64,000 nt of DNA, taken from assembly GCF_003097315.1 (NCBI RefSeq), contig NZ_QDDL01000001.1, forward strand, positions 992,001 through 1,056,000, in the 5' to 3' direction. Shown one piece after another: positions 16,606 through 26,589 of this stretch (within the stretch, counting starts at the first letter, position 1; each line of letters begins with the position of its first letter). The translations under genes were made by a program, and so were the position numbers. The notes under the pieces were generated by a model. That model saw only the letters and a program-made list of their open reading frames with translations. It ran no database searches and was not told the origin of the DNA. The stretch is from Pelagibaculum spongiae. GTDB taxonomy: Bacteria > Pseudomonadota > Gammaproteobacteria > Enterobacterales > Pelagibaculaceae.

Positions 16606-19185
16606 TTGAAAATAATCCATTATTTTTTATACAGTGCTATTTACGCCTTGGTATATATTGGATCAAGCCAACCTTCCCATGCAACACAATACAGCACTGC
16701 CATTGAAGGAGAGTATATCGTTGTATACCATTCTCCGAATGAAAAAAACCTCCTATCTATTAATCAACGTAAAAATTATGCAAGGGAAATATCCCAACGT
16801 CTGGCATCAAGTTTTAATACTGAATTATTAAAAACTTTCGGCGATACCCTAGATGGCGTTTTAATGAGGGGCGCTCCCGCTCAAATTAATGCGCTTCGCC
16901 TTAATCCCAATGTTAGATACATACTGCCTAATGTCGTTATACAAGTTAACCCAGGTGGCATGACACAAGTTGATGATCTTGTGACGCCTTTAAGCTGGGG
17001 GCTTGATCGAATCGATCAACGTGAAGCCTTACTAAACAATAGCTACCACTATGATTATGACGGTACTGGTATTACAGCCTATGTGCTTGATACCGGCGTT
17101 AATATAAATCATCAAGAATTTTCAGGTCGCGCAAGTTCTGGCTATAACGCCGTTGATAACAACGAACTAGCGCTGGATTGTCACGGTCATGGTACACATG
17201 TAGCCGGTATATTAGGTGGAGAGCAACACGGCGTTGCAAAAAATGTCAATATTGTTGCTGTCAAAGCACTTGATTGTGACGGTGCAGGTAGCATTGCAAA
17301 TATTATTGACAGTATTGATTGGGTAGTTAATAACGCACAAATGCCTGCTGTGGTAAATATAAGCGCTCAAATTTATGACTATATCGCCGTAGATGAAGCT
17401 GTAGCCCGATTAATCGCGAGTGGTGTTCATGTTATTGGCGCTGCAGGCAATAATAATAATACTGCTTGTAGTTATAGCCCTGGCCGATTGCCCGGTGTGA
17501 TTAATGTTGGCGCAACAACCATATCTGATGAAAGAGCAGACTATTCTAACTATGGTTATTGTGTCGATATATTTGCACCCGGCAGCGATATTCCTTCAGC
17601 AAACTATGCAACTGACGATGGAATAATTAATATGAGCGGCACTTCTATGGCTGCTCCCCATGTTGCTGGTATCGCTGCATTATATCTAGAAGAAAACAGT
17701 AACTTAAGTACAAACCAACTCCGGGATTTAATTAAAGCTAGAGCATCAAGTCAACTACTGACAGGAATTAATTCAGATAGTCCTAATCGACTCGCGTTCT
17801 CGCTCGTTGAAGCAGAAGAAGATTGTATAACAAACTGCCCTACCCCTACTGTTCCACCCACAATACTGGTAGAGAACACACCTTTAGTTATTTCTAGCGC
17901 TGAAAATCAGCGCATTAATTTTCAGATAGAAATACCTGAAAGAGCAATAAATTTAACATTTACCTTGCAAGGTGGCACAGGAGATATTGACCTCTACGTG
18001 AAGTATCTTACTCCGCCAGATATAAACCGAGAAGTCTATGATTGTATTTCATTTTATAGTGGCAATAATGAACGATGCACTTTTGCATCACCTGCTATTG
18101 GCACTTGGTATCTTACGACTGAAGCTTTTTTCACATCTGAAAATGCGATATTAACGGTTACTTACGACAGAGAGCCTGAAACACCTGTGGTTTCTCAATA
18201 CACAGTAACAAAAGATGTTTTTGTGAGAGGGGGCGATTCAAGTGATAGGAATTTTGATCGGAGCTTTCTTCTTGCTCAAGCGTCATCGCCTGCAGACACC
18301 CGCCTTAGCTATATAGCTTTTGACTTTGATAATAATCAACTATCTGATCAAAACACGCTTTTATTAAGGTTGAATGTAAAATCTACAAACAAAGTAGCGC
18401 GTCTTCGGATAAGGGAAACTGAAAACAATTGGACAGTGGGTGATATAAGCTACAATAACCAACCCGAAATTTACGATGATAGTATTTATATCGATGTTTC
18501 TAAAGCGGATGCATTCGAATGGATAGAAGTTGATATATCGCCCTTTCTTGAAGACGGGAATTTTAGCGGTTCTATCGTAATCAGCAATGAAACTAATGGT
18601 GCTTACACAGCTTTAAAGGCATCAGAATCAGACCGCGCACCTTCATTACAATTAACATCTAACAGTGCAGAGATTCGCCATGCTGTTCCCGCTACATCAC
18701 CACGTATTTTAGAATCAACTGATAGTACTTTCGTACAAGGCGGTTATTTTCAAGATCGTGTTTTAAATATCAATAGAATGATATTAAATACGGGTTACAA
18801 CCCTCAAAATGCAATACATGGCTTAATCAATTATGATTTAAATAGCATTAACATTGAGCCATCATCACAAATATTTGTTCGATTCAGGTTTGATCGCTTA
18901 CCATACAATGTAGACATTACTTTGCAAGAAGTTAGCACTAACTGGAACGAAGATAATGTTACATGGAACACCCAGCCGACAAACATAAATAACAAAACTG
19001 TAACACAGTCTATTCAGAGAAATGAATATCATTGGGTAGATGTCGATGTAACTTCATTAATAACTGAAGGTAATTTAACCGGAGCTTTTCGGTTAAGTGT
19101 TCAAGCCCCTGGCTCGGTCAGAGTCTTCAGTTCTGGCTCTCGATTTACCCCAGAGCTCGTGATTACAACACTTAATGAAGAGTAA
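16606..19185 (+). CDS. Secreted S8 (proteinase K-type) serine protease with PPC and two DNRLRE domains, active copy
   Basis: Secreted subtilase of 859 residues, started by TTG at 16606 with AAGGAG 7 nt upstream; no better start exists. Order: signal peptide (1-26), inhibitor I9 propeptide (about 35-110), S8 catalytic domain (about 128-395), PPC domain (about 415-525), then two DNRLRE-type beta domains (about 530-690 and 700-859), which share 'W..GDISYNNQPE' and 'WNEDNVTWNTQP' type segments. The triad is intact: D162, H195 (HGTHVAG) and S347 (GTSMAAPHVAG), with oxyanion N282. Expected to digest extracellular protein, with the C-terminal domains binding polymer or surface. Its paralogue at 22361 has lost the Ser. 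Confidence 0.93.
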   Translation: MKIIHYFLYSAIYALVYIGSSQPSHATQYSTAIEGEYIVVYHSPNEKNLLSINQRKNYAREISQRLASSFNTELLKTFGDTLDGVLMRGAPAQINALRLNPNVRYILPNVVIQVNPGGMTQVDDLVTPLSWGLDRIDQREALLNNSYHYDYDGTGITAYVLDTGVNINHQEFSGRASSGYNAVDNNELALDCHGHGTHVAGILGGEQHGVAKNVNIVAVKALDCDGAGSIANIIDSIDWVVNNAQMPAVVNISAQIYDYIAVDEAVARLIASGVHVIGAAGNNNNTACSYSPGRLPGVINVGATTISDERADYSNYGYCVDIFAPGSDIPSANYATDDGIINMSGTSMAAPHVAGIAALYLEENSNLSTNQLRDLIKARASSQLLTGINSDSPNRLAFSLVEAEEDCITNCPTPTVPPTILVENTPLVISSAENQRINFQIEIPERAINLTFTLQGGTGDIDLYVKYLTPPDINREVYDCISFYSGNNERCTFASPAIGTWYLTTEAFFTSENAILTVTYDREPETPVVSQYTVTKDVFVRGGDSSDRNFDRSFLLAQASSPADTRLSYIAFDFDNNQLSDQNTLLLRLNVKSTNKVARLRIRETENNWTVGDISYNNQPEIYDDSIYIDVSKADAFEWIEVDISPFLEDGNFSGSIVISNETNGAYTALKASESDRAPSLQLTSNSAEIRHAVPATSPRILESTDSTFVQGGYFQDRVLNINRMILNTGYNPQNAIHGLINYDLNSINIEPSSQIFVRFRFDRLPYNVDITLQEVSTNWNEDNVTWNTQPTNINNKTVTQSIQRNEYHWVDVDVTSLITEGNLTGAFRLSVQAPGSVRVFSSGSRFTPELVITTLNEE

Positions 19186-19256
19186 CTAATTAAAGCATCT
19201 AGTTTTAACTAAAGCATTAAACTCAAAAAATTACTTAACCTTTACGACAAAAAGTG

Positions 19257-21878
19257 ATGATTATGAAAAAACTATTATTACTGTTAGCGTTTATTGGAGT
19301 GCTGGTTTCTTGCGGAAAAGGAGATTTTGATGATGTCGAAAAAGATGTCCAGAATGTTCAAATAAGTGAGCTTCCAGATGGTGTATACAGCCTTGAAGGA
19401 GATGTAGTAGAAGATGACATACCGAGAGGCTCTCTATTTACAGCGGCTAGCAGCGCTCCAGATCCGACGTTCTTTGTAGACCCTGAATTACTTCCATATT
19501 TTGAAGAATTTTTAGCAGACGCTCTGAGTCGAGGGTTTGATTTAAGCTACTTATACGATAGAAACGTATATATAGGTATTCATGAAAGTGCCGATGCACT
19601 AGGATTTGTATCGAAGTGCAGCAATTCTAGATATATTGATATGACTATTCAAAGAGCGTTCCTAAACCGTGAATGGGGCGGTGCAGTAAAATGGTTTTTT
19701 TATCATGAACTAGGGCATGCTTTATTTAACATGGGTCATAATCCTGGCGAAAGAAACCACATTATGAATGCTCTGTTTGATTCGCACTATGCATATTGGA
19801 ATATTAATTCTCATTTAGATCAGTTTTGGGCTGATGCTACAGGTAATAGCTACGGATATTTCTATGGGTGTGGACCCTTTCAAGTGTTTGAAGAAAACAG
19901 TTGGAACAGCGGAGGGTGGACAGCTATAGACGAAAATATTATTGAAAAAAGGTTTGATGAATATCCATTGGAAACTGCGGCATGGATTAAAGATAACGTC
20001 AAAAGAATATATGCTGAAGAGACTCCAAATATAAATATTACTCGAGTGGTTAAAGATGTTGAGCGGGTTTATAGTTATAATGGCGATGTAATTGGTGCGC
20101 GATTTATTATGCTACAAAATCAATTTGACATTGGAAGTGTTTATTCTATTTCAGCAAATAATCCGCCCATAGCTCCGCATCAAGTCGTCGGGTTAGGCCC
20201 AATTGGTAATGATAGTAATTACACTTTAAATTGGATTACCAAGCTTAATAACATTACGGCGACATTTAAGTTCTTCGACAATAGACCTAATATTGTTTCT
20301 GTTATACCTAGTTCGGATGAAATTCCCATTGTAGATGATCCTCATAAAGAAATATCAAGCATATTTTTTGAAGGAACTACCGATGCTGGCGTACTCCTCA
20401 GAGGGCAAGTTATTATTCCTAAATTCATGCCTAATTTGGTTGATGCAGGGGAGCTTAATGCGCACGGTGATTACAACCTAGTATGGTCTGAACATGTTTC
20501 TAACATGACCGTGACTGTTGTTCGTAAAGATGGCGGAACCTGGACTGGGCGTGGTATGGATTCTAACAATATCCCTAGTCTTAATGGAACGGCTGCTGTT
20601 GATCGTGCAACCTTTAAAGGTTACTTAGATGATGGCACTTTCGTTGCGGGAACAGTGCATAACCATGATCCTGAATGGGAGTCTCACGGATGGTACAGGA
20701 ATGGCCATAATAGTTTTTCTAAAGGCTGGGCAACTAATGCTTTAGCAGAGGAAAAAGCCCAATGGATTAGGGAGAATATTGCATATTTATATACAGGTCG
20801 CTTAGGGTCGGTGGAACAGAATCCAATAACATATGTTGAAATTGCGGAAGGATACAGAGTTATTGTGCGTCTCGCTAATGGCTATTCGCCTATACACACC
20901 ACAAGTCCTTACACCCTAACTTTGAGGGGTAACTATAGGAATGCAAGCAACCCATATGTCGCTATTGGAGATAGTGGTGTAGCTGGCCCAAGGGAGATTA
21001 GCGGATTTGTGGTGGAGCATGTGTCTGGAAGCACCAATTCTCTTGTTAAAAGATATGGACTAGGCGCTCAAGGCTTAGCTAGAGCACAAGCTGACATGAC
21101 CTTTATACAAGACGCAGGATCTTTTAGTACGAGTCAGAATCCTGATCATCAGCTGCATTGGAATAGTATTTATTGGAATTCCGATATAAATACCGGAGAA
21201 TATTTCCTGTCTATTAATTTTCCTAATATAGGGTTTGTAGAAGGAGATACTTTAGATATATACCCAAATAATTCTTGTGATTGCGAAAGATTCAGCGTTG
21301 GAGGGGCCATTACTAATCCCCCTAGCTATTCAACAGAAACAGAGTTTAGATTTGGAACTTCAGATCAAGATTTAACTAACCTTAAGCGTATTAGAGATGC
21401 AAATAATGCCGGTGCTACATTTTCAGTAAACGGGATTCCCTTTACGATCGAAAGATTCTCATGGACAATATATTCTAATTATTTATACGCCAATGAGGAT
21501 CTTGGTATATCTGTCGGCCGATGGACTATTGATGTTGAGATCGCTTATGATCCGTCGCGGCCAGAACCAGAACCAAGTGAATGTATAAGACAAGATCTAG
21601 GCTTCTGGATAGGGCACCTCGACTTAGACTACGACCTAGTGTTATTTAAAACGTTTGATACCTTAGCTAAAGCTGAAGCGCTTGCAAATGAGGTTACGTC
21701 TATATACTTCTCTAACGACCCAAATGTGGCTATTGAAGTAGAATCTTCATCTGCCGACACATTTAGCTCGTTTGGAGGGTATCAGGTCCTCCTTGACCCT
21801 ACTGGGGATTATACTATCACTCTGGATGGAAACTATCATGTATACAGAGATATTTATTGCCCTGAGCACCAGCAATAA
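19257..21878 (+). CDS. Lipoprotein with HExxH metallopeptidase motif
   Basis: A 873-residue lipoprotein: hydrophobic signal with lipobox 'VLVSC' (Cys19). A putative zinc site HELGH at 150-154 is followed by a further His at 161 ('HELGHALFNMGHN') and a Met-turn-like 'HIMN', recalling metzincin-like peptidases though spacing differs from HExxHxxGxxH. The long C-terminal part (about 200-870) is beta-rich. It contains at least two related units, each starting 'GW.t' with 'AAWIKDNV' / 'AQWIRENI' helices. ATG codons at 19257 and 19263 are both possible. It is 71 nt after the active S8 gene and before a strong terminator, so the two may be co-expressed. Family not recognised. Confidence 0.8.
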   Translation: MIMKKLLLLLAFIGVLVSCGKGDFDDVEKDVQNVQISELPDGVYSLEGDVVEDDIPRGSLFTAASSAPDPTFFVDPELLPYFEEFLADALSRGFDLSYLYDRNVYIGIHESADALGFVSKCSNSRYIDMTIQRAFLNREWGGAVKWFFYHELGHALFNMGHNPGERNHIMNALFDSHYAYWNINSHLDQFWADATGNSYGYFYGCGPFQVFEENSWNSGGWTAIDENIIEKRFDEYPLETAAWIKDNVKRIYAEETPNINITRVVKDVERVYSYNGDVIGARFIMLQNQFDIGSVYSISANNPPIAPHQVVGLGPIGNDSNYTLNWITKLNNITATFKFFDNRPNIVSVIPSSDEIPIVDDPHKEISSIFFEGTTDAGVLLRGQVIIPKFMPNLVDAGELNAHGDYNLVWSEHVSNMTVTVVRKDGGTWTGRGMDSNNIPSLNGTAAVDRATFKGYLDDGTFVAGTVHNHDPEWESHGWYRNGHNSFSKGWATNALAEEKAQWIRENIAYLYTGRLGSVEQNPITYVEIAEGYRVIVRLANGYSPIHTTSPYTLTLRGNYRNASNPYVAIGDSGVAGPREISGFVVEHVSGSTNSLVKRYGLGAQGLARAQADMTFIQDAGSFSTSQNPDHQLHWNSIYWNSDINTGEYFLSINFPNIGFVEGDTLDIYPNNSCDCERFSVGGAITNPPSYSTETEFRFGTSDQDLTNLKRIRDANNAGATFSVNGIPFTIERFSWTIYSNYLYANEDLGISVGRWTIDVEIAYDPSRPEPEPSECIRQDLGFWIGHLDLDYDLVLFKTFDTLAKAEALANEVTSIYFSNDPNVAIEVESSSADTFSSFGGYQVLLDPTGDYTITLDGNYHVYRDIYCPEHQQ

Positions 21879-21922
21879 ATGAAAGATAACAACATGCACT
21901 AGCCATAAATTGATTGATTTAT

Positions 21923-21970
21923 AAAGCCCCCAAGAATTAATTATTTTAATTTCTTAGCGGGGCTTTTGTT
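21923..21970 (+). terminator. Strong terminator after the S8 protease / lipoprotein pair
   Basis: GC stem AAAGCCCC / GGGGCTTTT extended by CAAGAA / TTCTTAG, then TTTTGTTTT, 44 nt after the lipoprotein stop. It separates the first S8 module from the second. Confidence 0.85.
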
Positions 21971-22021
21971 TTATATGCCACTATCAAATCAAACAATCGT
22001 TAAAACAATCACTTAACACAC

Positions 22022-22360
22022 CGCGAAAATTTCTTAATAAATTCATATGACTTGAACTATACTTTTTTTCTTAGCAATGGAGATTGACTGCCTTAGCTAA
22101 AACCCCCTTCAACTTAAATTGATAATTTAGGGCTACAGAATTTAATAAGCACTCTATTTTTAGAGTCATTTATTCCGTGCATTGTATATTAGGCAAGACT
22201 TTAAATGATCACTCCATTTTTTTGGGCGCTTTCGCCATTCATGGTGGTCACACAGCACAACACGTTATGTTATTTATCACAAAGCGTTGTAGTTTCTCTA
22301 ATCTACAGTGATCAGGATAATTTTAATTTCTGTGAGCTTGATGTCTGCAAGGAGTACATC
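22022..22360 (+). repeat. Duplicated leader/promoter region, copy 2
   Basis: Homologous to 16262-16605 over its whole length with scattered changes. It keeps 'GACTTGAACTATAC', 'AATAAGCACTCTATTTTTAG' and the final 'CAAGGAGTACA' ribosome site. An ORF reading through it from 22205 has no homologous counterpart in copy 1, so I treat it as untranslated leader. Confidence 0.7.
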
Positions 22361-24976
22361 TTGAAAATACTACATTATTTTTTATACAGCATTATTTATG
22401 CATTAGTCTATATAGGATCAATTCAACTCTCCCACGCAACGCAGCAAAACTTCCCCATTCCAGAAGAGTATATCGTTGTATACCATTCTCCAGATGAAGC
22501 AAACTATTTATCTGTTAGTCAACGTAGAAATTATGCTCGGGATATGACACAACGTTTGGCTCTGAGTTTAAATATTGAATTATTAGAATCTTTTGGCGAT
22601 GCCCTAGACGGTGTTTTAATAAGGGGAGATCAAACTGAAATTGATGAACTTCGTGACAACTCTAATGTTAGATACATAGTACCTAATGTCTCTTTCCAAC
22701 TGATCCCACAGAGCATGATGCAAACTGGAGGCCCTGAAACACCGATAAGTTGGGGGCTTGATCGAATCGATCAGCGTGAAGCCACGCTAAACAATAGCTA
22801 TCATTATGATTATAACGGCACCGGCATTACGGCTTATGTACTTGACTCTGGTATTAATATAAACCATCAAGAATTCTCAAGCCGCGCAAGCTCTGGTTAT
22901 AATTCAATTAATAACCAGCAAGCAGCTATTGATTGTATCGGTCATGGTACACATGTGGCTGGCACGATAGGTGGAACACAATATGGTGTTGCAAAAGATG
23001 TTAACATTGTTGCTGTTGGAGTGCTCAATTGTGATGGCTATGGCAACGTCGCAAATGTTATTAAAGCTATTGACTGGCTAATAAATAATGCAGAAACGCC
23101 TGCCATTGCAAATTTTAGTTTTAGTATTAATAGCCACCTTGCTTTAGATGAAGCAGTAGCACGATTAATCAAGAGTGGTGTTCATGTTATTAGCGCTGCA
23201 GGTAATAACAATGATTCCGCTTGTGATTACAGCCCAGGTCGATTACCCGGTGTTATAAATGTTGCTGCAACAACCATTACTGATGTAAAAGCAGATTTTT
23301 CAAATCATGGCTATTGTGTTGATATATTTGCACCTGGAAGCAATATCCCATCAGCTAACAATCAAGATGTGACTGGTACGAAAAATATGAGTAGCACTGC
23401 AGTGTCTGCTGCACATGTTGCTGGTATTGCTGCATTATATTTACAAGAGAATAACGATTTAAATACAAGCGAGCTACATGATTTAATTTTAAACCGAGCA
23501 TCTACATTTACTCAGTTTACAGATATCACCCTATATACTACTAATCGACTCGCATTCTCACTTGATAGAGCTGAAGAACCTTGCATAATAAACTGCCTTA
23601 TTCCTATTTCAGCACCCACAACATTAGTAAAAAACACGTCTTTAATTATTTCTGATACCACAGGAGAACAAAAATATTATCAAATAGAAATTCCTGATGG
23701 CGCGATGAATCTAACATTTATCACAGAAGGTGGCGATGGAAATTTAGATCTCTTTGTACAATACCTCTCTCCACCAGAGACAACTACAAGTTCAACTACA
23801 AGTTCAAGTTCAAGTTCAACTACAAGTCCAATACCCATTAATTGCGCTTCAATTTTAACTGGTAATAACGAAGAATGCTCTTTTGAATTACCCGAAACTG
23901 GTACTTGGTACGTTTTAATCAATGCTTTTCGGACATATAGTGATGCGACACTAAGAGTGACCTATGAAATGGAAACGCCTGTAGTTTCTCAACACACAGC
24001 AACTAAAGATGTCTTTGTGCAAGGGGGAAGATCAAGCAATAGGAGTTTTAATCGGAGTTTTCTGCTCGCTAAAACATCGTCGCCTGCCGAAACTCGCCAT
24101 AGTTATTTAGCTTTTAGCTTTGATAATGATCAATTACTAAATAAAAACACACTTGTATTAAGATTGTATGTACAATCAACAAACAAAGTAGCGCGCCTTC
24201 GCATAAGAGAAACTGAAAACAATTGGACGATGGGTGATATAAGCTACAATAACCAACCTGAAATTTACGATGACAGTATTTATATCGATGTTTCTAAAGC
24301 GGATGCATTCGAATGGATAGAAGTTGATATATCACCTTTTCTTAAAGACGGGAGTTTTAGCGGTTCTATCGTAATCAGCAATGAAACTGATGGTGCTTAC
24401 ACAAGCTTGAGGGCGTCAGAATCTGGCAGGGCACCTTCATTACAATTAACATCCAGTTATACACGTACTAGCCATACTCCTCCTGCAGCAATACGTACTT
24501 TAGAATCCACTGACAGTACTTTTGTACAAAGCGGTTATCTTCAAGATCGCGTTTTAAATATCAGAAGAATGATATTAAATTCAGGCTACAACCCTCAAAA
24601 CTCTATGCATGGTTTAATCAATTATGATTTAAGCGGCATTGACCTTGAATCGTCACCACAAATATTTGTTCGCCTCAGGTTCGATCGATTACCGTATAAC
24701 GCAGAGATTACCATACAAGAAGTTAGCGCTGACTGGAACGAAGACAGCGTGACATGGAATACCCAGCCAGAAACTATAAACAATAAAACAGTATCACAGT
24801 CTGTTCGTAGAAATGAATATCGCTGGGTAGATGTAGATGTAACCTCATTAATTACTGAAAATAATTTAACCGGAGCCTTTCGATTAAACGTTCAAGCCCC
24901 TGGTTCGGCCAGAGTCTTCAGTTCTGGTTCACGATTTACGCCAGAGCTCGTGATTACGGCAATTAATAAAGAGTGA
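22361..24976 (+). CDS. Secreted S8 family paralogue with nucleophile Ser replaced by Ala (putative pseudoprotease)
   Basis: An 871-residue paralogue of the protease at 16606, aligning without gaps through residue 360. TTG start with AAGGAG upstream. Signal peptide, I9 domain, S8 domain, PPC and two DNRLRE domains are all kept, as are D162 and H195. The Ser motif is changed: where copy 1 reads G345-T-S347-M-A-A-P351, this copy reads S-T-A-V-S-A-A. Codon 347 is GCA, so the nucleophile is Ala. The frame is open and the downstream domains remain similar, so it does not look like a decaying pseudogene. A Thr/Ser-rich linker (about residues 475-490) replaces a short loop of copy 1. It is expected to be secreted but proteolytically inactive; a binding, decoy or inhibitor role is inference. 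Confidence 0.9.
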   Translation: MKILHYFLYSIIYALVYIGSIQLSHATQQNFPIPEEYIVVYHSPDEANYLSVSQRRNYARDMTQRLALSLNIELLESFGDALDGVLIRGDQTEIDELRDNSNVRYIVPNVSFQLIPQSMMQTGGPETPISWGLDRIDQREATLNNSYHYDYNGTGITAYVLDSGININHQEFSSRASSGYNSINNQQAAIDCIGHGTHVAGTIGGTQYGVAKDVNIVAVGVLNCDGYGNVANVIKAIDWLINNAETPAIANFSFSINSHLALDEAVARLIKSGVHVISAAGNNNDSACDYSPGRLPGVINVAATTITDVKADFSNHGYCVDIFAPGSNIPSANNQDVTGTKNMSSTAVSAAHVAGIAALYLQENNDLNTSELHDLILNRASTFTQFTDITLYTTNRLAFSLDRAEEPCIINCLIPISAPTTLVKNTSLIISDTTGEQKYYQIEIPDGAMNLTFITEGGDGNLDLFVQYLSPPETTTSSTTSSSSSSTTSPIPINCASILTGNNEECSFELPETGTWYVLINAFRTYSDATLRVTYEMETPVVSQHTATKDVFVQGGRSSNRSFNRSFLLAKTSSPAETRHSYLAFSFDNDQLLNKNTLVLRLYVQSTNKVARLRIRETENNWTMGDISYNNQPEIYDDSIYIDVSKADAFEWIEVDISPFLKDGSFSGSIVISNETDGAYTSLRASESGRAPSLQLTSSYTRTSHTPPAAIRTLESTDSTFVQSGYLQDRVLNIRRMILNSGYNPQNSMHGLINYDLSGIDLESSPQIFVRLRFDRLPYNAEITIQEVSADWNEDSVTWNTQPETINNKTVSQSVRRNEYRWVDVDVTSLITENNLTGAFRLNVQAPGSARVFSSGSRFTPELVITAINKE
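23782..23834 (+). repeat. Short tandem repeat coding a Thr/Ser linker
   Basis: Repeats of ACAAGTTCA and AGTTCA units encode a Thr/Ser-only run in the PPC region of the second S8 protein. The first copy has no such run at the matching place, so it arose after the duplication. Confidence 0.75.
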
Positions 24977-25432
24977 TCGAGCGGAACATTCAGTGTGTTT
25001 CGATAAATAAATAGAGGAACATAAAGCAGAAACATGGACGTTTCTTTCTACCAATACGAGTTGGGCGCTAACCTCTTTCGCCGACACTCTCAATATAATG
25101 GTTTACTCTCCAGTTAATCAAAAGCAAGCCCGCTATTTCTTGTTTTACTCGCTTCTTTCACCTCGTATCCTTGCCAGCAATCATTTAGCCTGAATCCAGT
25201 CCAGCAACCTAGTCCTGGCAACCTATTCAATTCAAAGCTTTACTTTTATTTCTCTGCTGATACTCTTTGTTCATACTATCAATTTAAAACCTAGTGCTTC
25301 CAATGTTGCTATCGATTTTATCAAAACTATTTCACCGCTGGCTATCTCGCCTAACGAGGTGGCGGCCGTATGGTTTTGCTGAAATCAAACAGTTCAGGCG
25401 AGTAACCTGACAAGCACTGACTTCAGAATTCT
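24977..25432 (+). other. Intergenic region before EamA gene; possible leader RNA
   Basis: About 455 bp without a supported gene. It ends in a strong hairpin terminator just before the EamA gene. The part 25340-25430 has several short GC-rich complementary runs (for example CTCGCC, AGGCGAG) that could fold. I could not match it to a known riboswitch consensus. Confidence 0.4.
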
Positions 25433-25468
25433 AACGGCTGCCTTTACAGGCAGCCGTTTTTTTTGGCT
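25433..25468 (+). terminator. Strong terminator upstream of EamA gene
   Basis: A perfect 11-bp stem AACGGCTGCCT / AGGCAGCCGTT with TTAC loop and an eight-T tail, ending 75 nt before the EamA ATG. No gene clearly ends before it, so it could terminate a small RNA or act as an attenuator. Confidence 0.85.
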
Positions 25469-25538
25469 GACTGAAAGTAATCGAGAGAAATAGCGACCAA
25501 TAAAAAAAATAATCACAACACAAAACCAGGACACTAAA

Positions 25539-26474
25539 ATGGATACGACCAAACCACCACAAGATCAAAGAACTACTGATCAACTATACAAACAAGGGAT
25601 TATTTTGGGTTTGCTCGGCACGCTATTTTTTAGTTTTAAGCCGATTATTATCAAGCTGAGCTACCTAGAAAATGCTGATATTTATACGCCGGAAACTATT
25701 CTTTTTTTGCGCATGATATTTGCTCTGCCCATATTTTTATTGATTGCTCGAAAGAACTTTAAAACATCATCACAGCTGCTAACGCCGAAAATATTGGCGC
25801 TTGGGCTATTAATTGGCTTGCCGGGTTACTGGCTTGCTAGCTGGTTAGATTTTAAAGGGCTGGAATTAATTAGCGCTCAGTTAGAACGTTTAATTTTATT
25901 TAGTTACCCATTAATGGTCGCATTACTAGCAAAGATTATATGGAGACAAAAACTCGACAAGTACTTTTGGATTGCATTAATTATTTGCTATAGCGGTATT
26001 GCGATATTATTTAGTCAAGAATTGCACTCAATTGGTGCTCAGGCAATCACTGGCGGTTTTTATATTTTTGCTTCGGCCATCAGTTTTTCCTGCTACTTGA
26101 TTGCCAGCAAACCACTGATCACTCGCTTGGGCAGTGGCTTGTTCACCAGCTTAGCAATGATCGGCTCTAGCGTAGCCATTATTAGTCATTTTTTTCTGGT
26201 GACGCCTTTTCAAAAAGTATTAGAAATCCCTATCAACACCACATCGTTGTTAATAGGTGGCGGACTGAGCATATTCTGTACTGTCATACCAGCTTATCTG
26301 GTTAGTCGTTCTATTGAATTAATTGGCCCAGCTAAATTAGCAGGAATCAATATGACTGGCCCTGTTATTACTAGTATGTTAGCGGTGTTCTTGCTAAATG
26401 AGCATTTCAGTATGTACCACGTAATTGCTTTGATAATGGTTACTTATGGTGCATTTTTATTATCGAAGAAATAG
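25539..26474 (+). CDS. EamA/DMT-family transporter
   Basis: Inner-membrane protein of 311 residues with ten predicted hydrophobic segments in two five-helix halves, the drug/metabolite transporter fold. Typical points include 'GTLFFSFKPI' in helix 1, 'FLRMIFALPIFLL' in helix 2, and 'GPAKLAGINMTGPVITSMLAVFLLNEHF' near the end. Substrate cannot be told; relatives export amino acids or other small metabolites. The gene is alone, preceded by a terminator-like hairpin. Confidence 0.87.
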   Translation: MDTTKPPQDQRTTDQLYKQGIILGLLGTLFFSFKPIIIKLSYLENADIYTPETILFLRMIFALPIFLLIARKNFKTSSQLLTPKILALGLLIGLPGYWLASWLDFKGLELISAQLERLILFSYPLMVALLAKIIWRQKLDKYFWIALIICYSGIAILFSQELHSIGAQAITGGFYIFASAISFSCYLIASKPLITRLGSGLFTSLAMIGSSVAIISHFFLVTPFQKVLEIPINTTSLLIGGGLSIFCTVIPAYLVSRSIELIGPAKLAGINMTGPVITSMLAVFLLNEHFSMYHVIALIMVTYGAFLLSKK

Positions 26475-26589
26475 AAGGTAAAATGTAACGACTGAAGCAT
26501 CCGCAAACATTTTTTATGCTTCAAGTCATGCAATTTGAGCGAATTCGCAGTATATTAGCACCTATTCTAAAGAACACCCCAGCAGTTGC

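Noticed and set aside
22205-22360. N-terminal extension of the second S8 protein from an upstream ATG
   Set aside because: The homologous TTG with AAGGAG at 22361 starts a signal peptide matching copy 1; the extension lies in the duplicated leader.
25340-25432. Known riboswitch (guanidine, ZTP, c-di-GMP or others) before EamA
   Set aside because: I compared the remembered consensus cores and none fits; kept only as an unassigned leader candidate.
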